This document shows positions 44,401 through 56,400 of a stretch of DNA of 64,000 nucleotides, in pieces. Every line of letters begins with the position of its first letter. The first letter of the stretch is position 1. The notes under the pieces were generated by a model. The model saw nothing but the letters and a program-made list of their open reading frames with translations. It made no database searches and was not told the DNA's origin. The DNA is taken from positions 176,501 through 240,500 of the forward strand of contig JABAKD010000029.1 in assembly GCA_012845835.1 (NCBI GenBank), given 5' to 3'. The DNA is from Undaria pinnatifida. Taxonomy: Eukaryota; Sar; Phaeophyceae; Laminariales; Alariaceae. A program made the translations under genes and the position numbers.

Positions 44401-47400
44401 TGGGTTGTTTTTTTATCGTGGTCCGATTCAAAATCGTCCCTCGAGGAGACGAAGTTACTTTGCCCAGCGAAGTTCGAGTACCAACCAAATAATCGGTTTG
44501 CTGTTGTACGTATGCTGCTGTACTGCGGTATGTAGCACAGTGCACTGCGTATGGGTACGCCACACTCGCATGATGATGTTGCCTGCTGTTGTTTGTGCTG
44601 ATTGGCACGGTTGTAGCGTCGTCTGCGTTATCTGCATGTTCGCTGTTGTTGCCTACACATGGCTGGGTGTGTGCTTGCGGGGGGGGGAGAAACACAAATT
44701 CATGATCGGAAATACAATATGATAAGCACCATTGATGCAAAAGTCTTAAATCCGAACGGTCCTGACATTTTCGTCCAGAATGTCGATGCCGCCCACGACA
44801 GCAGCAAGAGACAGGTCGTCGATTCCATATACGAAGCAAACCCCGAAAAAATCAACTAGCCTCAGCAGCACGAGATGGATGTGCCACACTCGCACGGTCT
44901 TACCTGCTGGTGGTGCTGCTGGGCGGCAGTTTTTTAACGTTGTTGTGCTCTCTGCGTGCTGGCTGTACTCATGACTGTGTTCATGAGAGGGCACAAAAAA
45001 CAGACCGAATGTTAATGTTACCTCTGGGTCTGGTACGCGCGCACGATGCTTGATGTTGCGGGAACCCGGGGATTTGCCTTATCCATGCCCATTGCCAAAA
45101 AAGTTTAAAAGGCTTGCCACGCGCGACACACTGCACGGGTCGCGCCCAAACCTCCGGCAACGTGACCCCGACGGTCGAATTGTGCCCACCCCTTCTAGCG
45201 TTTCGGATAAAGGTGAAGGTGCGAGCACGAAGACATGTGTCCGAAGAAAAAAAAAATGATAATTATACGTATGCATAGACTACGGTTCATTGCATGGCCG
45301 AATCACCTCGCTGTGTTGTACTCCGTATATATGAGCACGCGAGAAAAAAAGGGCAGACGACAGAAAGCGGTATACCGCAACCATTCCGCTCCACCGTGCG
45401 GTACAGCAGAATACGCCTGGATTTTTTGCCCCGATCCGCGACGCGGAGTGGTCAACTCAGCCTCGTACCGGTTGTTGACACCAACTTCTTGCGGTACATC
45501 GTATATCGTGCCGTGGCTTTTCAGCTCGGCCGTCACCGTTTTCTGACGTGACCCATACCGCTTTCGGCGTAAAATATACCATGGCTCGGTTCTTATTTTA
45601 TTTTTTTACTGTGGGGCATCTTTTATAGGTTTTAGTGTATGGGTAGTGTATTATTATAGGTTATCTTCCGGGCATCTCAAGTGAGCCTAAGTTGTTGAAG
45701 TTGTTGAAGTTGTTGAATTTGTTAACTACCGAGTTGAAGTGATGGCGTCCTCCCCCTGGCTGGTTTTCAACAGACTGCGGTGTACGAATACGCAAGGCGG
45801 GCAAGAGAGTGGTGTGTGTGCATCGTCAGGGTCGGTGGTGGCGCCATCGGTAGCGAGGATTTCAACAGAATGCGGTGTCATTGTTGTGGTTCTCACATTA
45901 ACTCGCATAATCAAGTCCGTGGTCACAGGACAGGCTCCAGTCACTCTGGAGTAGTCTAGAGGAATAACCCTGGGAAAAAACACCAAAGGTGGTTCACGCA
46001 TATATTACGTACGAATTCGCAAGGCGGGCGCGAGGGTGTGTGCGCGCGCCGTGAGGGTCGTCCGCGTTTAGCGGGACTGTCAACTCCCCCTTTGTCCCTT
46101 TCTCCCACCCCTTCCCCGCCTTGCATACTCGTACGTGGGTTGTGCCAGCTATGTATGGTTGAGCAGCAGTTCGTGCCGTGTGCCGAAGGGGTCTTGCAAT
46201 GATTGCTCTGAAGGGATCCGAAATATGAAAGCGCGCATTCTGCATGCGCGTGCTACATGACGTGGCGCCCATGGTTGAGATTCTGTCGGAAATTCAAAGG
46301 CCGTCGGGCGTGAAGAGCCTCGGGCGAAGCCGGTCCGCATGGTACATTTTCCACCAGAAAGCGGTATGGGTCACGTCAGGAAACGGTGACGGCCGAGCTG
46401 AAAAGCCAAGGCACGATATACGATGTACCGCAAGGAATTGGTGTCAAAAACCGGTACGAGGCTAAGTTGACAAATCAGCGTCGCGGATCGGGGTAAAAAA
46501 TCTAGGTGTATTCTGCTGTACCGCACGGTGGCGCGGGATGGTTGCGGTATACCGCTTTCTGTCGTCTGCCCAAAAGAAAAGGTGCAGGCCAGCACCCCAG
46601 CAGCCCATTGCAACAAAAGGAGAAAAAATGAAGGCAAAAAGAAAACGATACCTGAGGGTTGGTGTATCCCAGGTTCGACGCGCGACTTGCAACAACTTGT
46701 CTTCTTGTCTTTCGTGGCGTGTAGTGCACGCCTGGTTGGAGTAAGGTTCGACGGCGAACCAAGCGAGGGCAAAACGATAGAAGCGCCTTGAGGCAAAACA
46801 AGAGGTGCTTCTACAGGACGGACGAGAGTCGACAGCGAGTACTTGTCGGCGGGAAACGGATTTGCCCGTCTCACTTGTCACCTGAATCAACTGGTATCGT
46901 CTGACACTGCACCCCCGAGTGGGATGGGATAGATATAACCCTAACCCTAACCCTGAGGCAATCCAAACAACAAGGACATAACCCTAAGGTAATCCAAACA
47001 ACCAAACAACCAAACAACAAAAACAAACACAACGTAGTCACGGCAGCTTGAGGTTACGTAGGCAGGCTTTACGTACTCGTCGGCCTGGTGACTTGATACC
47101 TGGACTGCCGTCTCCTTGCTTTCTTCAATAGCGGTTTCCCTACTCCCCCCGCCCCCCTTTCGGCCTTGTGCATCACGCATCCGCGCTGCGGGGCGCTTCG
47201 ACCTCTTATTTTTCTCCTCCACGTGCCACCTGGCCATGAACCGTTCGGCTGCTTCGAAGACCCCCCAGTACCACTTGCCTGCCTTCTTTGCCGCATGAAC
47301 CCACAGTACGGTTTAAACTCCAAACTGCCGCCGGGAGGCTTCTGTGGAGCCTTCGATGGATAAAAAAACTGCAAGATCGTCTCTCAGGGCTCTGAGTCAG

Positions 47401-50400
47401 TTATTCGATGGCCCACCTGGTCCCGGGGTTGTTCCACCGATTAACGCCTTTGCAGCTGAAAACCCTATTTGAGGACGAAATGCCTTGGAATTCGTATGGG
47501 GGGGGCTCTAAAGGGGTCAACTGCGCAAACGTCATGCGACTGGGTAATCGCCCCTTGTTTTGCCGTACCGTTGCCCCAGCGAAGAAGAACCGCCGCTTCC
47601 GGATAGTCGTCTCGATGCTCTCGCATATCGTTTTCTTCAGTAACTGCTGTATTACGACCTTATGGGCAACTATTTAATACCAGTATAAGCTTTTTGCGCT
47701 GGCGCGCAACGCTAAGTCAACGCGATTCCAAGACGATGGGAGAATGGAAGGGTCAGTCGGAGCGACCTTGTTGTTTAGTCGTGATACTAGCCTTTAATGA
47801 ATGCCTGACGCCTATATGCAAGTAAGTAACGGGGCTGACGGCTGATGCCGGAACGCAAACCTACACACATTGCGACGCCAACAAACAATTGTGCAGCAGC
47901 AGCTTCATTCATGCTTTTCCATCCGACCTTCAGTAGTGGTATTAATAGTATCGCCCCGCCCGTAGAAACTCGACTTGAAAGAAAGTTAGCTGTGAAGTTT
48001 GCAAAATATCGAAGTGGGCTAGGCGAAGTACCAGCATGCGCCAGCCGGAAACACGGGCCTTGTAACGGCAACTATTACCAGCATCACCTCTTGTCCTGCC
48101 ACTGCGGGTTGTTCCCAGCTGGCCAAGCGATTACGTGTACAGGCGCTGTATCAGGCGACCGATACTATTAATACTACTCAACCGGCACCATAGAGGGACC
48201 AGTACTGTATAAAACTGCTGCTGTGTTGTATCTTGCATATATACCATTAGTATACTATTTATATACTTCTAACGTACTATTATCGATTATTTTTCGTGGT
48301 CTGGGTTTCGTGTTATTCGACATAGTTTTTATTGACACTATTGGTAATAACGCCGCACATCATCAGATGACAAGCACCATATTAAAACTAGTAATGATAA
48401 CTATCATAATAATAAAGACCAATCTTGTTCCTGTGACGCTTTTAAGCCTCGTTTCTGAAATTCCTTGTATCAATGTCATGATTATGTTCTCAGACTCACT
48501 TCTGAGGTTTGTTCGAGTATGTCAGTCTCATTTATGTGCAGAACTTACTCATGTTTCTCAGACTCAATAGATTGCACTTCAGGAATTCATCGGGGAGTGA
48601 GAGGGGGTGGGCGGAGAGGGCGAGGGGGGGCTTGGGCGATTGATTCAGGGGGTAAAGCTTCGCAGAAAATCGATTAGACAAAACGTCGGCCCTTCGATGG
48701 CTGAAAATACTTTGTAATTTGTACTGGTATGCTGTACACTTATGTGTTGAGATATTAGAGGGCGCACTTAGCCTACGAGGTTAGAGGGCTTCAGTGGACC
48801 AGTGGTCGACAGGCAAAAGCTCCACCGATTCGTTCCCCAAAATAAACCTTATAATCCCCCCCCCTCCCCCTGGAACGGCGGGATGCAGTTCGACAAAGCG
48901 CGCACTACACAGCATGCTCCACCCATCCCAGCACGCTTAGCATAGTACCCAGCGTAGCAATGGAGTCGCTTCTACCCTCCAGCAACGAGGTCGACACTGG
49001 TGGAGTAGGTCCCGTCTTCCTCTTTCCAGGCGCACCTGCATGATCGACGCCACTCTAGTGCTGCATTTATTTCCTCGCCAACAGGAGCAAGTGAAGCGGC
49101 AGTACCACGGTATATAGCAGATAAAGTAGTAACAGGATAGTATGCTAACAGTAGTTGGCAATAGCACACTAGTACTGTACTAGTACTGTACTAGTACTGT
49201 ACTAGTAGCAGTGGAACCCGATCACCACGACTGACCTCGTAGGTAGGCGAGGTTAGTACTGGTAAATACGGCAAGGCCATTAGCAGCCGTTCTTGGGTTT
49301 AGCTGTAGTAGTATTAATTGCTGTTGTACTGTAGTACGTACCCATATCCGGTGCTGGTGGTGCCATGTACCATGTACCAGGTATGATTTACCGTAGGGTT
49401 GTCGTTAGCCGCGCTCACTCCCGCTCTGGGGACAAGCCACTTCGAAGTTGAGCAGGGTATATTCTAAGGAGTTGGAGGGGTTGAGCGGGGGGAGGGGGGG
49501 CTTGTGGTTAAGATTCGTCTTAGCACGCACTGCTGTACTACTGTATTTCTTAAGTTCGTCTTAGCACGTTTTAGATTGATCTTGGAGTTATTTTGATTGA
49601 TCGAAACTAATCTTGGTTGATCTTGTTTGGTCCTCAAAGGTCCAAGGAGAATGAATGTGCGGTGTGGTTGGACGAAACTGAGACATGACATTTATAAGAC
49701 GATTCTGAGACGTATCAAGACGCGAAAAGACGATTAAAACGTGTACCGCCGGCATGTTTCTTGCGTCTTACTCCAGAGTTTGGCACCTACGGCGGGCTTA
49801 TTCCACGCTCCGCTCGATTTCTCGGTCGGACAGACGACCCGCTTCGCTCGCCTCAGAAAGTTGGGCACACAGCATGTACTCGTTACTACCTCGGCAAACG
49901 GGGCACAATCCACAAACGATATTTGGGCTCGGGGACCAAGAAAAGCGCGTGGCTCGTGCCTCTCCGTGGACACTTACTCGTATCGTAGACTGCAGCTGAG
50001 CGGCAGTTAGTCGGCGTGGTGGGCTCGGGTACTAAAACAGTACAAATGCCGAGACAGGTTTTGGGCGCACTCTGCAGATCTCGAATCCATCCGTAACCAA
50101 TGGTTGTCTTCGCAACGAGTTGACCCGTAAACCTTCCAAGTAGACAGGGCTTTGCTATCTCGAATCTTCCTAACGGTCCAAACAGAAGATTCCTTACCAA
50201 CAACAGCATGAACAAATGAATGTCTTACGAAAGAAACAGACCTTTGATTCTTCCAAAATGATCTCGATTCCCACGATCAATCTCAGACGGAAACTTCAGA
50301 ATTGCTTGTGGCGAGCTCGCTCCCGGACCATACTAAAGCATGAATAACCGTTTTCTCCAGCAGCTAGCATCCTCGCAAGATCAACCCAAACGAGGTCAGC

Positions 50401-53400
50401 TCACTTTATCTCACTTCGGGATCGCCGTGCGTGTGGCGTGTGATCTCCCGCCGCCCGGGAACAGGCGCGGGGAAAGTGGGGAACTCGAACGTCGGAGTTT
50501 TTTTTTGCGCGGCAGCAAGTTTTCGGCTTGAGATCGGCTTGGTACTTAGTCCAGTCTGAGGCTCATATCTCATACATATCAAGGACAAAAATGGTATATT
50601 TCCAAAGTGCTCTCGGCTTTTTTTCACGAAGTATCCTATAGAGATATATGTAAAGCGGAGAGTGCTTCACGATTGATGGCAAACGCAAGCTGGCGACTTT
50701 GATATTGCCAAGAGTCCCGCCGCCGTGCTCCAGAAAAACAACCCAGACGCAACATGCATGATTATACCATACCGTATGCTCATGGTATCTTGCTTTTTGC
50801 TCATTCTGCGGCATTCCCGATCAATTTGCACTCAAATGTGCGCTATTCATGGCTCTGATCCCTGCCACTGCTAGGTAGCATCCTATCATCCTATCATACT
50901 GCTGCTGTCTTGTGGGTCTCACTCGGTACTCTTGTGTATGAACGACGCGCAAAGGCTGTTGTTGTTGTGCTGTTGCTACTCATATACATTGCTGTGCTCG
51001 GCGTAGTTTTTCATTCGTACAACAGCAAATGTAGCGTGTACAGGCAAGCAAGCAACTTTGCAGGGTGTAGTACATTTTGGTACTGCAGCAACGGTACTGT
51101 AGCTGTCGAAGAAGAGATGTATTTGATCATGTTGGTTCATCAAAGCTTGACCAAATTATATTTTCCTCCCCATACATATGGTACGTTGGTGCAATATTCG
51201 CCACCGGTGGCCCCATCAGCCCTCTGCGAGAGGTCACTGGTTCATCTCAATCTCTACTTGAACAGGAAAAGCTTACTCTAATTATGCTTATTAGGCTGCT
51301 ATATAGAAACTCGCTCAGCAGGATGTTTGTACCAATATATTGGTATCGTTTTGCGTTGGTTGATTTGGTGCGTTCGGAGGACCGTTCTTATCAGTCTCGT
51401 TCGGTCGTCGTACAACACCGTACAACACGGGTTCAGCCTGCTCGAATCAGGTCATCAAAGTGTTCGGGACACCAACGGTGGTGCGCCTTTGCACCTTGTC
51501 TGTTGTATTATCCTATATAATAAATTGTTCTAACTACGTATGTTCTGAGTTCGACAAGGGGTTAGGGTCGATATGCGCCTTTGCAAGCTGCGTGATACAC
51601 CGGTCGCTCCGCTCGCTTTTAGGTAGTAACTCGTCTTATATCTACACCAACGATATGAGCAACACCCATCCCTTGATCCCAATTAGTGGTGCAAAAATAT
51701 TATCAACCCTCGGCAGGAGCCGCTGGAGGCCGTGAGCATGAAGCGCGAAGCACGAAGCGCGAACCGTGGTCCCTCATATTAGTCGGTTTATTGATCCCTC
51801 ATATTAGTCGGTTTATTGATCCCTCATATTAGTCGGTTTATTGATCCCTCATATTGGTCGGTTTATTGATCCCTCATATTAGTCGGTTTATTGATCCCTC
51901 ATATTAGTCGGTTTATTGATCCCTCATACTAGTCGGTTATTGATCCCTCATACTAGTCGGTTTATTTATCCCTCATATTAGTCGGTTTATTGATCCCTCA
52001 TATTAGTCGCATGTTGGCTGTTTTGTGTGTTCGTATCTACATGATACCTTAAAATTGTGTGTTGGTGCAAGAAAAAAGCGCACCAACGTTTGATGTCCCG
52101 AAAAAACCTTCTGTGTTTCTTCGCGATGTAAAATATAACCGATGTAAAATGGAAAGGTGGCACTCGCTCATGGGTTAATGGATTAGATCGATGCTAAGCC
52201 GTAATAGCAGGTACAGAAGGAAGGAAGATTCCGTGCTTGAGGTTTTCTTTTTGGTTGGTTTCCCTTGGTTTTCTTTTTTTACCTTGTTGGAGTGTTCACG
52301 TGTGTATGATGATGTGTATGATGTATGATGTATGATGTATGACGTATGATGTTTGGCCGTGACCGAGGCTGAAGAGAATGCTGCATGCACACTGCCGGGT
52401 GGCAAAAAATTATCACAATAATCTAGCTTGAGCTGGTCGCCTGTCTCTCCCTCCCCGCGCGGGCCCTCTGACTGTGCACAGGGCGCAGGTTTGCAAGCGC
52501 CTGGCTGAAAGCGTCGGTAATGGATCCTGGCCGGGTGTTTCTTGGGGGGTTGCAGGTAGATCGAGGACCAAGATCGACGACAAGGTGAGCTGTCAGCGGA
52601 AACCCCTACTGCTAAGGGAGCGAGCTATGAATATTAATAGGATAGAGTAGTAGTACTAGATGTACCAGTTTTTGGCTCGAGTGTTTTGTGAATGACGGGG
52701 TTCTTTAACGCATATTAACGCATGTTAATGCATCTTAACGCATGATAAAATAACCGCATGATAAAATAACCCATCTTAATCCACAATCGTCGGAATGCCA
52801 TTAGTGTCGTTCTTGTTCTGCCAATCTGAATATTTTGGGTGTCTAGGCGATTTAGTATAAGTATTAGTATTAGTATGAATGGGATGATTTGCTCATCGGG
52901 CTGCTCGATCAAAAATGAAAACTCTTTTGGTTTCGTTTGTTTGTTTGGGTGGGTATAGAGTGGTTTATCAAGTCAGGAACCTTGCGGGGGGAAAAGCAAT
53001 GGTTGGTGCATCTCTAGCCTCTACCGTAGCATGTGTATTACTACCAATATACTAATACTATTACCAATACCATCATACCGTCGTACCGTCATACTTGACT
53101 CTAGTCGTATCTCGTTTATCCCTACGCATCCAATGCTTTTTTTTTCGCGAATGATGCTATTTTGCCCTACGCTCCACTATTGTACGCGGCAAGGACAGCG
53201 GCCGATCGCCACTCAGGCGGGCGCATGCTCTCTGTTCTCGGTTCCCAGACCGTCGCCAGCTGGCCGTGATATGCGTGCGCGCGAGTGTGATAGATGATCA
53301 TCCCCATGCCATGAACCTCACTGGCACCTCCTGCTAGTACGTGGAGACTGGCGGTAGCCTTACCCTCGTTACTGCTGTGGTATCTATGCTACAGTAATTC

Positions 53401-56400
53401 CAAATAGTTTGTGCCAAAACCCCTAAGCCTTTTTACTGCTGCAATCCTAAACTAATTCCATGCGGTTTGCCCTCAATAACGGAGGCGCAATTATGAAAGA
53501 GCTAACCCCGGCTATGGCTGTCTGTCTCGCGTATCATGTCAGGTGTTAGCTCCGTTGCGCGCAGCGGGTTTGGCCGTCCCCCGAGACGAAGACATCTTGG
53601 TGGTAGACAATTCCGATGCGGCGGCGCTAAGGGAAGCGGTGGGGCGAGCCCGGCTGTGCCTGAACTGTACCGGACCGTACCGCTTCTTGGGCGAGGCGGT
53701 TGTGAGTGCATGCGTCGATGCCGGGTGAGACCCCAAAACGGGAGCGCTGCTGCTATTCAGTTGGAGAGAGAAAGCGAACCACTGGTTTACGGCTAGATTT
53801 CCTATTTGAAAACGGGTGTGTTTAGCACTAAATGACTTGAGTATAACAGCTGAGGATTTTCCTATTTCCCTTGATCGTTAGGCTACTCTTCTTGTGGGAC
53901 TCTCTCTTCGTCATCATTACGTCGGAAATGTGTTCAGGGAGACCTGCTACCGGTCCTAAATCGCGAACGCTTCGCGAAGTCATGCTATGAATCGATTAAT
54001 AGGTTTTCGAAAAGAAACTGCGATTCTTGGATGGGTTGGCAACAACGCCTAAATAGAAACGTCTCCGGCTATAAGCTGTATGCTGTATGCTGTATGTGGG
54101 GAACCCCAGTGTTCCACCTATGATCCGAGAAGGATGCTATCGCTATTGCCTCTACCTCTACCCCGCGTGCTTGGTGCTGGCGGCTCTTGAGTGCGTTGCG
54201 TACTAGTCACAGTACGGCTCATTTTGCGGTATTGCCGATAGGATCGGGCGTTTCTTGATACTATTGTTTTTTGGTATTGTTGTTGTTGTTGCTGCTGTTG
54301 TTGTTATTTTTCTACTCCCATTCATTATCTTCGCTCTGTTCCTTCCTCCTTCTCCCCCACTAGCGGGAGCTCAAATCTGCGGTATCACGCGTCCCTGTCT
54401 ATAGTTGGTCCGAAGACGCTAAAGGAAAATTCTGGAATTGGTGGAAAATTCCTTGGAAAATCTTTGTTGCCAACCCAGGTAGTGACGTCGCTTTCGTCCA
54501 TTCACACTATTTCAATGATTTTGGTGCAGCTTTTCTGCGCGATCGAGACGTTGAATAGTTGTCTTTAGGGTTGGGGTTTGGGTTGCTGTTCATAATTGGG
54601 TGGGTGCCGAGGTGCGGGCTACCCTGCCATATTTAGGATGACCTCCAGGAGGCGGGTGTGCTCTGTGCGAGATCTGCTTTTTACGCTTTTGGGTCCACAC
54701 ATCAATCATCACATATCATACATCATATATCGGCAATCAGCAATCATACATCAGACATCATACCTTGTACATCAATCAGCAATCAGCAATCAGCAATGGC
54801 TACGGCGATGGCGATGGCGATGGCGATGGCGGCCGAACAAACGACGATTGCCACCTCATGAGGCGACTATGCAGAATACCATGCAGCTGAATGAGTGCCG
54901 GCATGCTGCGCGCGTGCCGTGTACCTGGTAGCTCCGCACACTGCAGTCCGGCCGCACACCCTATTTGAGTACAAAGGCCTGCCAAGTGTGGGCGATGCTG
55001 TAATCGTCACTTCGTCACTTTTTTCTTTACCATTGTTTTCATACTATTAATGTGCATAATGAACACACTATTAATGTGAATAATGAATATCTGGTACACT
55101 ATTGGTGTAAGTACTGAATACACTATTTATACACTATTAATACACTATTAATACTCTCAAACCTCTCAAGCCTCTCAAGCCCCAAAGGTGACATAGGGGT
55201 GAATAGTGTAAATTACACTATTACACTATTAATAGAGTCCTCTATGTCCTTTGAGAACATGTAGCTCTGAGAAGCCCTAAGGGCCACTAGGTCCATGTGT
55301 CATTCAGCTTAACGTCTTTAGAACCCCGAAAACCAACGCCGCACGGGTAATACAGCCAGCAGTGCCTCGTGCGCCACTGCTACGCTTGACAGCTGCAATT
55401 TTTCACCATGCAACCGGTGTGCTGACACCTAGGGTGCGCCGCGTACGTAGCTGTGGATTGGGTTAGGGTTAGGGTTAGCCAAGTTACGCCAAGTTACGCC
55501 AAGTTACGTTTTCGATTACGGGGTATGCGGTATACAGTTTGATACAGTTTATCGTCGCGCCGGCGGGAGGATACATCGCGCTGCCATGAATGCTGTGTAC
55601 AGTACCACTGGTTGCACCTATAGTCCCGCGTGCTTTATGGTGGTGGTGGTGGTGGTTGGCGCGGTGCGGGCAAGACGGACTACATCGACTATTGTGAGGA
55701 AACTGAGCTGGTGCAACTGACGATCTACTGTAGCTTTAGGCTTAGTCCTACTGGTACTATTTACAATACAATGTACCGATATATCGTGTCGCATTTTTGC
55801 TAGCCCTACTGTTTGCTGCTGTGCCTGTATGTCGTGCGCATATTTTGTCGACGTGTTGCGCGGCTTGACATGGGCAGGACTGACTACGTCGACCTATTTG
55901 TGGAGAGCCTGAGTTAATGCAAACGAAGACCCTGAAATGCCACGAGCAAGCCAAGGGGGTCATCATATACATATCATGCACGCCAACCCTGACCTTACTA
56001 TTTTCCACTGTAGCTATCATGCCCTATATTTTATCGTATGTTTTATCGTGGTCACACTCGGCACGCCAACGAACCTAGTACCCAGCTGTTTGCTGCTGTA
56101 CTTATACATCGCGTTACATGCTTTATCGTGGTGGCGGTGATGATTGGCAGGACCGACTACATTGACCTTTGTGGGGAGCCGGAGTTCATGCAGCTCATCA
56201 CCCTGAAGTACCACGAGGCTGCGCAAGCCAAACAAGTCATCGTTATGCACGCCTGCGCTTTCGGTGAGCACCGCGCACTCAGGAACGCGTTAAAATGGGC
56301 GCATCCCCCGAATAAACACGATCTAGTTGGTGGCATATCTGTGATTATGATATGTTACACATGCTCTCTGCCGCACAGGCAAACAGGTAATACTATCAAT

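Larger units (their letters stand above)
41431..52481 (+). other. intron 1 (11.05 kb)
   Basis: Donor gtaagg, acceptor gtgcacag. It contains a TIR-flanked segment with a TRIM-like element inside, a large inverted repeat, LINE remnants, a telomeric repeat stretch, and a 25 bp minisatellite. The gap between exon 1 and exon 2 is certain only if they belong to one transcript; matching phase (2|1) and the protein alignment support this. Confidence 0.75.
53725..56150 (+). other. intron 3 (2.4 kb) with repeats
   Basis: Contains gcgatg (54799-54828), actattaatac repeats (55041-55165, 55205-55232), aagttacgcc (three copies, 55482-55509), a (ttaggg)3 stretch (55460-55478) and two decayed copies of exon 4 (below). 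Confidence 0.8.

Noticed and set aside
44117-44839. 240-codon minus-strand frame in intron 1
   Set aside because: Overlaps a 146-codon frame on the other strand, no domain, rich in short repeats. No support beyond length.
53536-53796. 86-codon plus-strand frame and minus-strand frames over exon 3
   Set aside because: Frame shadows of SCCPDH-like exon 3, which has the family motifs in its own frame with matching splice phase.
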